A stretch of 64,000 nt of DNA from positions 23,808,001 to 23,872,000 of the forward strand of contig JBANAY010000003.1 of assembly GCA_037952775.1 (NCBI GenBank). Reading direction: 5' to 3'. This document shows positions 1 to 12,051 of this stretch, piece after piece. Below the pieces are notes generated by a model. That model made no database searches and had not been told where the DNA came from. It was given only the letters and a program-made list of their open reading frames with translations. The position numbers and the translations under genes were made by a program. Numbering within the stretch: position 1 is the first letter of the stretch; each line of letters starts with the position of its first letter. This DNA comes from Clonostachys chloroleuca (Eukaryota > Ascomycota > Sordariomycetes > Hypocreales > Bionectriaceae).

Positions 1-256
1 ATATCCCCAGCTCGGTATAGTTTCTATAGGCCTGCTTTATACCCGTACTCTCATAGGAGATTACTATAAACCTGCTCCCGCTACTCATATAAGGTCCGGA
101 GCAGCTTCTAATTTAGCTAGCTATTCTTCTGCAGTAAGAAGGTATTTATAAGAGCGGTCTTAAGAAGGAAGCCCTATACTAATACCCGCTAAGGGCCCTT
201 ATAAGTACAGTATTCCAATCCCTCTTACTGCTACAGCTGATTACCCCTATCTATAG
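1..256 (-). pseudogene. PiggyBac-like transposase, C-terminal piece (cut off by window edge)
   Basis: Read on the minus strand from about 256 down to 1, one frame gives a transposase C-terminus broken only by TAG/TAA at Gln/Trp-type positions. The recognisable stretch is 'ALINTFLLQKN', matching the 'ALVNSYLLQ' segment near the end of DDE_Tnp_1_7 (PiggyBac) transposases. It is preceded by 'DRGNQL', the family's D-x-G-D-Q-L motif. The rest of the gene lies at 9187-10590, in the same strand and order; the two halves are separated by gypsy element A with a 5-bp target duplication. The protein would have been a cut-and-paste DNA transposase; it is dead now. The 3' end lies outside the window. Confidence 0.72.
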
Positions 257-261
257 CTCCT

Positions 262-462
262 TGTAACAGACCGGCCCTATAGCGGCTGCGGATAGGTATC
301 TACTTTAGAGTTTATATTCTTAGGGAGGAAGAGAGTAGGTTCCTTCCTATAACTCTCTCTCCCCTTATATAGTACTATAGTATACTAATCAGGGGTCTTA
401 CTTACTGTAGTTATCTCTTATTAGACCCAGCCTAATCTTCTACTAGGCTTAAGTTCTTAATA
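262..462 (-). repeat. Left (3') LTR of gypsy element A
   Basis: This 201-bp direct repeat matches 8980-9181. The two copies differ almost only by C/T and G/A transitions, as RIP of two identical LTRs would give, plus one extra C in a C-run of the right copy. The left copy keeps more GC (for example agcggctgcgg against agtagctatag). Confidence 0.85.
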
Positions 463-1631
463 TACCCTCCCTCTTAGGCCCCTTCTTCCTTCTGATATAG
501 TAGTATAAGGTACTATCCTGATAAAATTATCCTCTAACTTATTTATTTTACTACTATATTATAGTATTTATATAACTATAGGTTTGTTGAAATTACAGTA
601 GCCTACAAGGTGTATTAGGCCTTGAGACCGCTATAACTAGCAGCAGCGGAAAATTTAGCTTCTAACTTATAGTGAACACTCCTCTATAACTTAGTCAAAT
701 TTCATACTAAAAAGTCGGTTTATAGTGCATTTTATAGCGCAAAAGAATCTTATTTTGGTAAGAGGAACCGGAAAAGTATACCAATTTCTCTCATAGGTCT
801 ACCGACTAAAAACTACTCTAAAACCCGCTATAGCAGCTTCCCTGGCTACTTTTGATTTTCCGCAAAATTCATTACTATAGGAAATCTAAAAAATCAACTT
901 ATAACTACTAAAACCTTCAACCGATATATATACCTTTTTTAAGACCCACTTTTATCTGAAAGAGCTAGTCTTTCTGATCAGTTAAGTATAGATATTAGAT
1001 ATCTTATCTTTAAAGCTGAAAGAGATATCTAAGATCTAAGGTCTAGTCTAGGGTAGGTTAGTTATAGGGTAGCTTAGGTATAGGTTAGAGCACTAGAAGT
1101 TACTCAGTTTTTTCCTGAATTTTCTAGACCCTTATTTAGGCTAATATAGCCTAATAACCTATAAATAACGCTGCTAACGCTCCTAGCCCTAAAGAGGAAC
1201 TGGAGCCCGCTAAGCCGTAGCGGTTATAGCGGCCTGTAGCTACTGACCCACAGTAGCTGCAACCGCTATTGGCTAGTGATCGTAATCGCTATCGGATAGC
1301 GATCTCAATCGCTATTAGCCAGCTGTTACAGGGGATAGCGATCGGTAACCGTTAATAGCTGCGATCGCTAACAGTTAGTGGTTGCAACCGCTAGAGGTTA
1401 GTAGTTGCGACCGCTAGAAGTTAGTGGTTGCAACCGCTAACTTATAGCGATACGGTCACTAACTTATAGTGGCTATAGTCTCTCAATTCAACAAGGTTAT
1501 TATAGTAATAGTAGTAGAGTAGTTATAAATAGATATAAAGTAGGTATAATATAGTCTTTTCTTACTCTAACCTTATTATAAACCCTGCTTACTTTATAAC
1601 CTCTACCCCTTCTAAAATAATTATAAATTAT
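463..1631. other. 3' internal region of element A, no coding frame seen
   Basis: Apart from the polypurine tract next to the LTR, I see no frame with recognisable protein. The right part (about 1190-1460) is richer in G and C than its surroundings and carries short palindromic repeats (see 1374-1441). The left part is typical RIP sequence with CA and TG nearly absent. Confidence 0.5.
1374..1441. repeat. Three tandem copies of a 23-bp palindrome-containing unit
   Basis: Copies lie at 1374-1396, 1397-1419 and 1420-1441. Each contains the near-palindrome TAGTGGTTGCAACCGCTA. Looser relatives (tagcgatc, aaccgcta) are scattered from about 1200 to 1470. The function is unknown; possible roles are a subterminal transposon repeat or a protein-binding array. 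Confidence 0.6.
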
Positions 1632-2026
1632 TATGACGGTTGGATGACTTACACTGGACGGGGGTCTAGGGTAGGTCGGGGTTGAACCAATCAGAGCGTT
1701 GTTCTGAGTGGCGCGATCAGGTTGTCTTGGGCTGTATAATGCAAGTTACTGTTAATATACGAGTATTATGGAGCTAGTAATAATAGATATATAGACGATA
1801 TTACAGTAGAGTTATAACTGTATTAATAACTGTCTGAAAAAGTATTCTATCTAGTAAAATAAATATATATATATACTAGGGGCTCACGATAGCTTACTGG
1901 TAATCCAGAGTAAGTTTAGCTGAGGATCGTTCAGGCTTACTGGCGATCCAGAGTAATCTATTTCTTATTAGTAAGGAAAGTGGGGTATACCACGTGATAT
2001 AGTAGGTATATGCTTTGTTCGTAATA
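1632..2026 (-). repeat. Solo LTR of gypsy family B
   Basis: This 395-bp sequence is homologous to the LTRs of element B at 14208-14570 and 21270-21631 (shared cores ggttggatgactta and atatatatatactagggg). It starts with TATGACGG, a mutated TGTGACGG, and ends in gtaata. It is flanked by a perfect target duplication attat (1627-1631 and 2027-2031). No internal region of family B adjoins it, so it is a solo LTR left by LTR-LTR recombination. It keeps many CA and TG dinucleotides, unlike element A around it. The strand is given as in element B. Confidence 0.82.
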
Positions 2027-2199
2027 ATTATCTATTAATTATAACTTCTTTATTAAATCTTATCTTATACTATTTCTAATTTATTTCTTCCTATCTAATA
2101 TTATAGTAATATATCTATTATTACCCTACTATCTCTATTCCTATTTAATAGTAATAGAAATAGACCTTCTGATTACTAATTAAACTTTATACTAGTTTC

Positions 2200-3930
2200 T
2201 ATAATAAACCTGTAGAAGAAGCAGAAGAAGATATATTCTATATAAAACTCCCCTTCCCTCTTCCTAATAGCTAACTAGCTTCTACTAATAATCTTATTTT
2301 CTATATCAGGCTAATATTCTAACTATCTATTCTACCTCTAGTATAGTTATTCCCTCTGCTATCTAGGATAATTAAAGCTCTATCTCCAGCCCTATCCAGG
2401 GTAATATTACTACTACTTTAGATAAGGGTAAGAAGAAGAAGAAACCTAAGAAAGCTATAGGTAGGTTTCTTATAGAGGAAGACTCTAATAATAAGTAATA
2501 TACTACTTCTAAATAAATTAAAGATATCTACTAACTCTATTACTAATCTACCCTTATAAAGAATAAGTTTATCTATATTTATAGCTATAGAGTATTCTGT
2601 ATTAGATACTAGGAGTATAAGATAAAATATATTTAGAATACTATACTTTTTACTTTAAACCCTACTTTATACTATATCTGGAATAATATTATAATTACTA
2701 TTAATTAGGGTAAATATATTATTAGCTATATAATTATAAAGATAGCTACTACCCCTGTTTAATATACTTAACTTATACTTTCTTTTTATTTATTTATATA
2801 TATCTATATATATATATATAAGAATATAGTCTAATCTGATATTTTAATTTACTTAGCTTATATTACTAGTTCTATTCCTAGCCCCTAAGATTAATTAGCT
2901 AAGGTAGCTATTTAATTTACTACTAGTTCTACTAGCTATACTTATATAGGTATAATTTCCTATAATACTACTATATACTTTACTTATAAGGTTTAGAGTT
3001 ATATTAGAGAACTTACTAATAAGGTTTATTATACTAATATAAGTAATCTAATCCGGGATAATCTCTTATTTTAATAGAAGCTAATATATTATTTTAGAAG
3101 TATTTTAAAATAAATAAGTATTAATATTAAGAGACTAATCTTATATATAACTAATTTCTTAACTCTATAAGCTAGATCCTAGAGGATTAATATATATAGC
3201 CTACCCTAATCTATAGTCTATCTTATTCTATATTATCTAGCCCTAAGAGATATTATACCTATTATAAACTAATAAATCCTTATACCTTTTCTTATATCTA
3301 TTTAGGGTAATTAGTAATTACTAATTCCCCTTATATTACCCCCTCTTACTTATAATAAGCTATATTTTATCCCGGATTAGCTTTATTAACTAGATATACT
3401 AGTATTTATAGATCCTGCTCTAGTAGTATCTATTTTAATAATATACCTATTCCTATACTAGATAGATTTATATATAGTTATAGCTATACCCTTAATTCTC
3501 TAAGCTATATATATAGAGATATATATTATATATCCTGCTTATAGTAATTCTCCTATTAGCTATATCCCTTACTCTGCTTATATAGCTATATCTTATTCCT
3601 AGTAGAGCTTTTAGCTTATCTCTACTTACTCTAATCTAGAATATATATTACTCTATTAGTATCTGAATCTATACTATTATAGGTATAATACTTACTATAC
3701 TAATAGAGATAATCCTATAGATTATAATAGTATAGATCCCTTTAGGGAAAAGGTTTTTAAAAAAGAGTAGTTTAAATAGGGTTAGAATAAGAATAAGTAG
3801 AAGTATAAAGAGGAGTATTATAATATCCCTAAGTAGCTATATAAATATATAATAGTTAGTATAATATATCTAATATATAACTAAGTTTTTATAAAATAAT
3901 ACTCTTAATTTCTTTTATAGTTTACTTTTT
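2200..3930 (+). pseudogene. Plus-strand frame relic opposite to element A, between pol and 3' LTR
   Basis: On the plus strand, opposite to element A, protein-like stretches occur with stops mainly at TAG/TAA. A lysine-rich segment 'DKGKKKKKPKKA' lies near 2425-2455, followed by an acidic 'EEDSNN'. Further on there is a Cys-containing 'YRVFCIRCQEY'-like stretch (near 2590-2620). I recognise no family. The position, between the end of pol and the 3' LTR and opposite in sense, repeats in the other three LTR elements of this window. The frame is heavily mutated, so its limits are approximate. Confidence 0.35.
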
Positions 3931-3959
3931 AAACTCTAGTTATAGAGAAGTTAATTAGA

Positions 3960-6900
3960 AGATAGTAATTAAAAATTAAATATATTTCTATTTCTTTTTT
4001 ATTATATCCCCCGGTCTATTTATAGTATATATACTTTACCCTATTTCTTTTTAAACTTATCTAGAGCTATTATATTATAAAACTCCTCTAATAGTTCCTA
4101 GATTAGTTTATTATAATTAATCTATTTTATTAGAATTTTCTTATATCTCCCCTAGCCTAGGGTATTTTTTACTACTAGAATAAACTTAATCTAGTATTAT
4201 TTTTCCCTTTTCCTATTATTAATATCTATCTATAATAGCCCTAGCCTAATATCTAATATTCTTTAGAATAGGAGTAAATTATTAATTACTTTTTTAATTA
4301 GGTTTATATAATAAGTAGAATAAATATTATCTAGTATATTTAAGATAATAGTATTTAGGCTTAGAACTATAATTACTATATATTTTATATAGAGCTAATC
4401 TAGTTTTTTAGTAGATCTAGCTGTTTTTATATTTTTTAAGAATAATTATACTTTATTATCTATCTAGAACTATTTAGTTAGTTATTATAACTAGTTTATA
4501 TCTAACTACTATTTTTATTAAGTAAATATAATTATAGCTTAAGCTAATTCTATTTCTATCCTTAAGTACTCTAGAAATTAGACTGCTCTATCTTTAGATA
4601 AGTATTTTAACTAGGGAATCTCTATTAGGGATTAAATCAGATTTATATTAAACCTATTTAAAAGTCTAAATAGACTTATATCTATTACTAAAAAGTCTCT
4701 ATTATTTAAAACTAGTTAGTAAGCTAGTAGATAAGATAGCTAGTCTAGCTAGGAGAATAAGACTATAACTTATAGTACTATTTATACTTCCTGATTTATT
4801 CTCTTTATACTATTATCTATTTATAGATAATAAGAGATTAATAGAAGTTATTCTATTTCTATTAATCTATAAAGTATTATTTAAAACCTCCCTATTTAAT
4901 CTAATTTTCTATTATTAATAATCTGGAATAGGAACCTATAAAATCTCTACTAAGTATTTCTAAACTATTCTATATACTCTTTAGCCCCTATTAATATTAT
5001 TACCTCTAACTATATATATTTAGAGAGTTTATCTATAATAATTATTAGATATCTTAGGTTCTTTTTATTATATATAGGAAGATCTATTATAAAATTAATT
5101 AAGATTTAGTACTAATAGTATTCTATAATTAGTAGAGGTTAGAATAAGCTTTATCTTCTTTACTTTAAAATATATTCTCTATAATAGAAATAGTTCCTAA
5201 GGAATCTCTTTACTAATAAGAATAACTTATTCTAATAGAATTATTAGTTAAGGAGGTAGAAGGTTATATTCTACTCTGGATAACTTACTATAGATAAGTT
5301 ATATATCTTATAGATTAGGACTATAGTTAAAGATTCTTAGTTAGGTATTTATAATCTTCCTTTATATAGTAGGATACTATATATATTAATTAAATAATCT
5401 GTAATCTAAGCTCTTATAGCTACCTCCTTAGAGAACTTTCTCTTACTCTTTACTATAGCTTATAGTCTTTTATTATATAGTAGGTTATATACTAATCCTT
5501 TCTCCTATAGTATTTATAGATTAAGTTCTATAAATAGATTATAACCCTATAATAACTTAGTAGTTATATTAAGGTTCTGATCTAGCTCCAGGCTAGTTTT
5601 TATACTAGTATATAAGATTCTAACCTCCTTTAGTATAACTAATAGAGAATTCTACTTTAATATTATAATTATTAATAGGTAGAAGATTATACTTTTATAA
5701 GGGGGTATATTCTTACTATTCTACTCCCTTTATAAAAGTATATCCAGCCTAGTAGTTTATACCCTAGGTCTATACTATAAATAATAATTAAAGAGAGAAA
5801 GAAGCTCTTTCTATTAGGCTTATTATTTATTTATTAATCTTAGTTTTATAAAGTATTTTAAGCCTTTATAATCTATAAGGATTATAAATAGTTAAAATAT
5901 ATCTCTTAACTCTAAGAACTAGGTTTTTAGATATAATAGTATTACTAGGAGTTTTTTATTATAAACTATATAATTTCTTTCTACTATTAAAAGTTTTATA
6001 GAATAATATATAATTAGATAAAAATCTCTTTATCTGAGACTTATAATAAGTATCCCCCTAAGGTCTTTCTAGAGTAATTTATTTCTACTATTATTTTCTT
6101 CTCTAGGTCCTAGAGTACTAGTACTAGATATAAGATAAAGAGTTTCTTTAGAGTATTAAATACTTACTATTATATAGTACTCTATTAAAAGGGATACCCC
6201 TTCTTTATTAAGTCTATAAAAGATACTATTAAAGTAGTAAAGTTTTTAATAAAATCCCTATAGAAGTTTATAAAGCTAAGAAAACTTTAAACTCTTTTAA
6301 ACTTTATTAGTATCTCTTATTCTCTAATTATAATAATCTTTTCTAGGTCTAGATATATTTCTTATTCTATATAGATAATAAACCTAAGGTATTTAATCTC
6401 TTTAATTATAAATATACTCTTTACTAGGTTTAAGTAAAAGCTTACTAACTAAAGATACTATAGAATTATATAGACTTTTTATATATAGTTATAATAATCC
6501 CTACTAGTATATATTAGAATATTATCCAGATATACTATTAGAAAGTAGCTAGTATATCTAATAGCTTAAAAGGAGTAACTAGCTATTTAAACAGACTGAA
6601 TTATATCTAGAATATAATTAGATATTTATCTCTCTCTATTATTTATATCTTATAAAAAACTACTCTTATATCTAGTTTTATAAACTAGTATACTTTAGCT
6701 AGGGATTATAAGGTTTTCTTAATAAGGGGTAATAAATAGTAATTCTACTCTATAATCTTATTCAGAGCCTAGTAATCTATATAGAACCTCTAGTCTCCCC
6801 CTAGTTTCTTTACTAGGAGTACTAGTACTACTACTAAGAATATACTAGCTTATATCTAATCCTTATCTATAAGTTCTATAACCTGTTTTCTAACCTCTAG

Positions 6901-8900
6901 TAGATAATCTCTAGGTATACTATATAATAGTCCCTATAGAAAATCTGAGCTATCTCTATCTACTATCTTTCTTAACCTAATCTTATAATCTAAGGCCTCT
7001 TTATAAGGTAGAAGTACTCCTACCCCTTCCTTACTAAATAAGCTCTTTATACCTATAAGCTCTTCTAGAAGCTAAACTAGTAATAATACTAACTTAGTAG
7101 CTCCTATTTAAATTATTTTAGTTAATTTATAGATACTAGTTATATAGATTACTACTCTTTCTTAGCTAGACTTTTATATCTATCTTACTAAGCCTATAAA
7201 TATAGCTTCTAATAATAGCTAGGCTTAGGAGAGGGAAGGTTTTATATCTAAAGCTTAGATTAAGAGCCCTCCTACTATACCTATCTTAAGTTATCTATAT
7301 TCTATATCTATTTTAATCTTTCTATAATTAAGCTATAGTATTCTGAGAATTATATCTTTTATTAGTTTTAATACTATATAGAGTATAATCTTACTCTATT
7401 ATCTATTAATATTTATATTTATTCTGATAATATATATTATAGTATAGATACTATCTATTCCTACTATTATTTTAATCTCCTTCTTCCTAGAGAGTTTAAT
7501 TTATTAGAGGCTTATATTTTAGGCTTTTTACTTATTAATTACTCTATAATAGTTATATCTACTATTAACTAATATATTAAGAAATTTTATAGAATTAAAT
7601 AATATTAGAATTTAAAATAAAGGTTTTTCTATTCTTCTCTCTATTTTAATAAATTCCTTCTCCTCTCTAGATATAATTAATAGGTATTATTCCCCTAATA
7701 AACTAACCCCCTACTATATAAGATTCTATATAGGGGCTATTTATTTTCTAATTCTAAGTAGTTTTCTTTTTAATTAGTTCTCTCCTAGTAGTTATTACCC
7801 CCTGAGTTTATAGAGATTATATTAATCTTAATTACTTATACTAGATAGTAATTCCTAGCTAAATATAAGAATATACTATAGTATAAGTAGATACTAGCTT
7901 TCTATTATTTAAGAATTACTTCTTTTAATACCTACTAAGTCTATTTCTTAGAGGTTTTTTTATTTTTATTTTAACCCTGGTTTAAATTTAATTAGGTTTT
8001 TCCCTCTTTCTTCCCCTTACTCTTCTAAGCCTTCTGATATACTAGTTAGATAGTATTTATTCCTATTATTAATATATCTTCTTTATTATCTTAGTATCTC
8101 TTATCCTAGTATCTTACTAGCTCCTTCTACTCTTAATATAATATATCTAAATTAAATAATTTAGTATTAATTATAATTTCCTAGATCTAGATTACTATTA
8201 AGATAAAGTTAATTCAGAATATCCCCTTACTAATATAGAACCTATATAATTACTTATTTAAATAATAATATAGCTATAAAAGTTATATAGTATTATTCTA
8301 ATATATTTCTCCTACTATTATTATTTTCTATTTAAAGTATATATAGAAGGTTATAAATACTTTATTAAATTCTTAAGTTATCTATTTTAATTCTCCTAAA
8401 GCTACTTACTATTAATATAAATTAGAAAATATTAACTCTATATAGACTAAGAAATTATATAGCTAGTATATATAGTATAGCTCTTTATTTTTATAATAGA
8501 TTATAAGTTTCTTTTATACTTTCTATAAAAGAGTATTCTAAATATATTTAAATTAGTCTCTATTATTACTAATAAAGAAATAATCTACTTTAAGGATATA
8601 TTCTATATATTTCTTTTATACTAGAAATAGATTCTTTTTACTATTATATAGTTCTCCTATTACTAGCTACTTCCTAATTATTAGTACTATAGAGAAAACT
8701 CTAGATAGTAGATAGGGTAGTAGAGAGACTAGTAGCTAGTTCTAAGCAGCTTAGAATTAGAACTAGGTTTATACTTATAGAAATTTTTTAAATAATAATT
8801 TTATATTAGTCTATTATATCTATAGTTACTTAATCTAAGTATTAACTCTATTCTAAAGATCTACTATTTCTATATAGAGTTCTTTAGTAGGTAAAGAAGG
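3960..8900 (-). pseudogene. gag-pol of gypsy element A (RIP-inactivated)
   Basis: The minus strand holds, in order from high to low coordinate, a gag-like stretch (about 8750-8050, including 'FKYIQNTLL'), then pol. The reverse transcriptase active-site box reads 'YLDNILIYTS' at 6532-6503, a mutated Y-L-D-D. It is followed by 'KEIKYLRFIIY', the gypsy 'VKYLGFII' motif. Stops are almost all TAG/TAA at Gln or Trp positions, so loss of function came from transitions rather than indels. Gag, protease, RT, RNase H and integrase would have been made as a polyprotein. Integrase is only inferred in the lower-coordinate part. Confidence 0.75.
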
Positions 8901-8979
8901 GTTTAAACTAGGTACTAGTATTATCCCTCTATAGTTAGAGGTTCCTAGTATATTAAAGTTTATTATAAAGAATATAAAT

Positions 8980-9181
8980 TATAATAGACTGGCCCTATAG
9001 TAGCTATAGATAGGTATCTACTTTAGAGTTTATATTCTTAGAGAGAAAGAGAGTAAGTTCCTTTCTATAACTCTCTCTCCCCCTTATATAGTACTATAAT
9101 ATACTAATTAGGGGTCTTACTTACTATAGTTATCTCTTATTAGACCCAGCCTAGTCTCCTACTAGGCTTAAGTTCTTAATA
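8980..9181 (-). repeat. Right (5') LTR of gypsy element A
   Basis: Partner of 262-462 (202 bp). It is followed at once by the target copy cttct (9182-9186) and then by PiggyBac transposase coding sequence, which resumes the frame interrupted at 256. Confidence 0.85.
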
Positions 9182-9186
9182 CTTCT

Positions 9187-10590
9187 ATATAATTATTATA
9201 ATCAGTATCTATAGATAGAACCCGGGCCTCTTTTACTAACTTAGTACTAAAGAAATATTTAATAGCCTATACTCGGGTATATATTATTATCAGCTGCTTC
9301 CGGATATATATTATAAATTCTGTACCCTCATAGACTATAGAAAGTAGCAGTATAAGTATATTATCCTTCTAAGTAATTTAATTAACCTAAGAAGCTATTA
9401 GTAGGGAATTTCCTATATAATTCCTTTCTAGCTTAGTTAATCTTATTATCCGGTATTAGAACTATCTCTATCTGATCCTAATACTAATACAGCTTACTGT
9501 TTATATCAGCCTTCTTTAGCTATATAAGGCCTTTAAAGATACTACTATTAATACAGCAGGTACTGGTTACTCTAATATTTAATATTTATAGAACAGTAAA
9601 GAGATCAGAACTTAAGAAGAGGTTATCTAAGAAGATATAATATATAGCTAGCAGCAGCTGTTTTACTAGGTTAACTACTACAGCCTGTATCGGGTTAAAG
9701 CTATATTTATTATCTCTCTTCCTCTTCCTTATTTAAGGCTTATTATTACTAATAGAGTTAAATACTTTACTAGACAGATACAGCAGCTACTAGAGGAAAT
9801 AGCTAGCTTTAGCTATAGCCCAGATTTTAAACCCTTCAGGTATAGGTTTAGAAGGGATAACAACCTTCTCAAGGGTTCTTCCTTTAAAGTACTGGATATA
9901 CTTATCTATAGCTATATTTATATCTGGGGTCTAGTATTAAAGAGAAGCTACTTATATAGCCTCTAACTATTTAAGAATCCGAGCGAAAGAGCTATTATAA
10001 AAGCCCCTCGGGTTATAAGGTCGAAAGGTATAATATAGCTGTTTAAAGGTCTTATAGCTTATAAACCTTATAATTAGGTAGATTAGCTTTATAAGCCCCG
10101 GCTTGGATATACCCTAATAGTCTTATATATACTTTTTATAATAATTTCCTATATAAATTAAGGTCCCGATTAATATATATACCCTATATAAGGAGATATA
10201 CTAGTAATCATACCTATCAGCTGTATATATATAGCTGTAAGAGCTGCTTCTAAAAGCTCTCTTTAAATCCAGCTTAATTACCTACCTTATCAGCTGGTAG
10301 CCTGTAATTTATATAGCTAGCCTATAAATTTGCTTGTAATTCATATATAAATTCCTGGAAAAGTAATAAGGGTATTAAAGGCAGCTCTTTAATCTGTGGT
10401 TTGCGAATAGGTTCAACAGGGAAGGGGTTAAAACGCGTGCTGTATTTTGATATAGCCTTCTTCGTCGGGCGATAGGTACAGTCAACAGGCTGCTCGCGCT
10501 CGGCTTTATTAACCTGTATATATAATTCAATATCTTCAGAAACCTCATAGGCTACAGCTACAGCTGGATCGGGAGCCGGAGGAATGCTTG
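9187..10590 (-). pseudogene. PiggyBac-like transposase (DDE_Tnp_1_7), N-terminal and catalytic part
   Basis: The minus strand shows the family motifs in order. They are a proline-rich N-terminus with 'FNPFPVEPI' (about 10420), 'FKGRTLEKVVIPSKPIPEGF' with a preceding Asp (about 9850-9800), 'YYIFLDNLFLSSDLF' with the second catalytic Asp (about 9640), 'LLLSIVYEGTEF' and 'DYNNYIE' before the gypsy A insertion. From 10590 to about 10380 the frame is open and CA/TG-rich. Nearer element A it is full of TAG/TAA. The transposase would excise and insert DNA at TTAA sites; this copy is inactive because it is split and mutated. No terminal inverted repeat was identified. The start codon is uncertain. 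Confidence 0.8.
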
Positions 10591-10795
10591 CTATAGTAAT
10601 TTGTATGGGGAAGGTTCTTGGGCTGCTACGCGTACCTCAAAGTCACAGTTTAAGGCTTTTAATAAAAGTGGGGAGATACCCAACTGCTGCTCCCGCTGCT
10701 TCAAAGAGATACTTGACCTGTAACTTGGGCGTCGCAAGGCAAAGAGCAAGGCAGAGCGTTTCAATGAGCGGTTTCATCAACAACTTCAATCCAAG

Positions 10796-12051
10796 ATGTT
10801 CCAACTTTGGGGTCTACTGCGCCGCAACTATCAAGCGACACTGAACCCACCTGTTGCGAATAAGAGCACAGAGCCTCTGCGATTTGGCATTCTTGGTGCT
10901 GCTGTGATAGCGTGAGATCAAGCCCTCAAGCTCAATTGGGAATTGTCACTAATACATTGCAACCCTAGGCCCATCGCATTGATTCTGCCAGCCAAATCGC
11001 ATCCTGAAGTGGTAGTTCAGGCTGTAGCTGCTCGCGACAACGCGTTTAAACATAGTATTCCGGATGTCAAGCCAATTACCAGGCGCTACTCGCTGACCCA
11101 GAGATTGATTGGATTTACATTCCTCTTCCCAATGGACCTCATCTTGAATAGGCATTGAAAGCCATCAAAGCAGGAAATCAAATTCTCCTAGAAAAACCAT
11201 CGGTTTCAAATGTTCGTGAGGCCAAAAATTTATTCAATTCGCCTCTGCTTAAGGAGCCCAACTCTCCTGTTGTTCTAGAAGCCTTTCACTTCGTCTTTTA
11301 ATTAAGTTGGTAATACTTTTTGATTCTTCTTGATAAACTCAATATTGAGTCTGCGAAAGTTGTAGGCTTTATACCGGCGCTCTTTATAAGTGTCAAGGAT
11401 AATATCCGTTTCAATTACGACTTAGCTGGCGGCGGACTCATAGACTTTGGCTGTTATGCCGTCTGCGCACTGTGACAAAGCTTTGGGGTCTAAACAGAGG
11501 AATGTCTTAATGCCAGGTTCCAAACAATGCCCGACACAAATGGAAAAATTGGCCTCGCATGGCGCATTACCTGGCGTATGCCCAATGGTGGAACAGCCAC
11601 AGTGGAAGGTGGCATTTAATTAAGGCTCTTGCAGTTTGGACCTCCTACTATCGAGGTTCATCATCATACCAAGGTCGACGAGGACAATGTACCTTCTGGG
11701 CAATAGAAATACCTGAGAAGAAAGGTGAAGCTACTCAACTTTATGATTAGGGCAATATAGCGTAGCATTAATATCGAGGACGAATTTGAGGTCCGCCACT
11801 TTCCCAGTGGAAAAGTGATGAGGAAATAGTCTAATAAAACATTGCATCAGGTGTATACATTCCGGAAATCTGGTCTTGAGGGTCCAGGTGAAGATTAGTG
11901 GCTGAGCTACCGGTATCTGCTTGAATAATTCGTCAACCGTGTCAAGGGAAGAGGGGCAACCGAATGGGTGTCTGGGGATGACAGTATCGCGAACATGAGG
12001 ATGATAGATATGGTCTATGAGAAAGGTGGGTTGCCGATTCAAGGAACTTAA
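10796..12051 (+). pseudogene. Gfo/Idh/MocA oxidoreductase (dihydrodiol/xylose dehydrogenase-like) pseudogene
   Basis: Fragments in shifting plus-strand frames line up end to end with fungal NADP-dependent dihydrodiol-dehydrogenase-like proteins of about 390 residues. They include 'RFGILGAA' (the Rossmann dinucleotide-binding motif), 'LPAKSHPEVVVQAVAARD', 'DWIYIPLPNGLH', 'AIKAGNQILLEKPSVSN' (the E-K-P catalytic-lysine motif of the family), 'LEAFHF', 'NIRFNYDLAGGGLIDFGCY' and, near 11920, 'YLLE*FVNRVKGR'. The whole gene is represented, so it decayed in place by frameshifts plus stops such as TGG-to-TAG. It lies beside RIP-mutated transposons. The original substrate cannot be assigned; in the family it would be a sugar or trans-dihydrodiol oxidised with NADP. 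Confidence 0.85.

Larger units (their letters stand above)
262..9181 (-). mobile_element. Ty3/gypsy LTR retrotransposon A, RIP-mutated
   Basis: Direct repeats at 262-462 and 8980-9181 are the LTRs. They begin TGTAACAG (TATAATAG in the right copy) and end in TA, a mutated CA. The target duplication is ctcct (257-261) against cttct (9182-9186), one C-to-T apart. A polypurine tract on the minus strand (complement of about 463-476, ccctccctctt) abuts the left LTR, so the element runs right to left. Gag lies at about 8050-8750, reverse transcriptase at about 6000-6750, and integrase towards 4000. Between pol and the 3' LTR lie about 3.5 kb holding a solo LTR (1632-2026) and a frame on the opposite strand. 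The length of 8.9 kb is long for the family. Confidence 0.85.

Noticed and set aside
11731..12042. 103-codon minus-strand open frame
   Set aside because: It is the mirror of the C-terminal part of the oxidoreductase pseudogene, whose plus-strand match to the family is clear.
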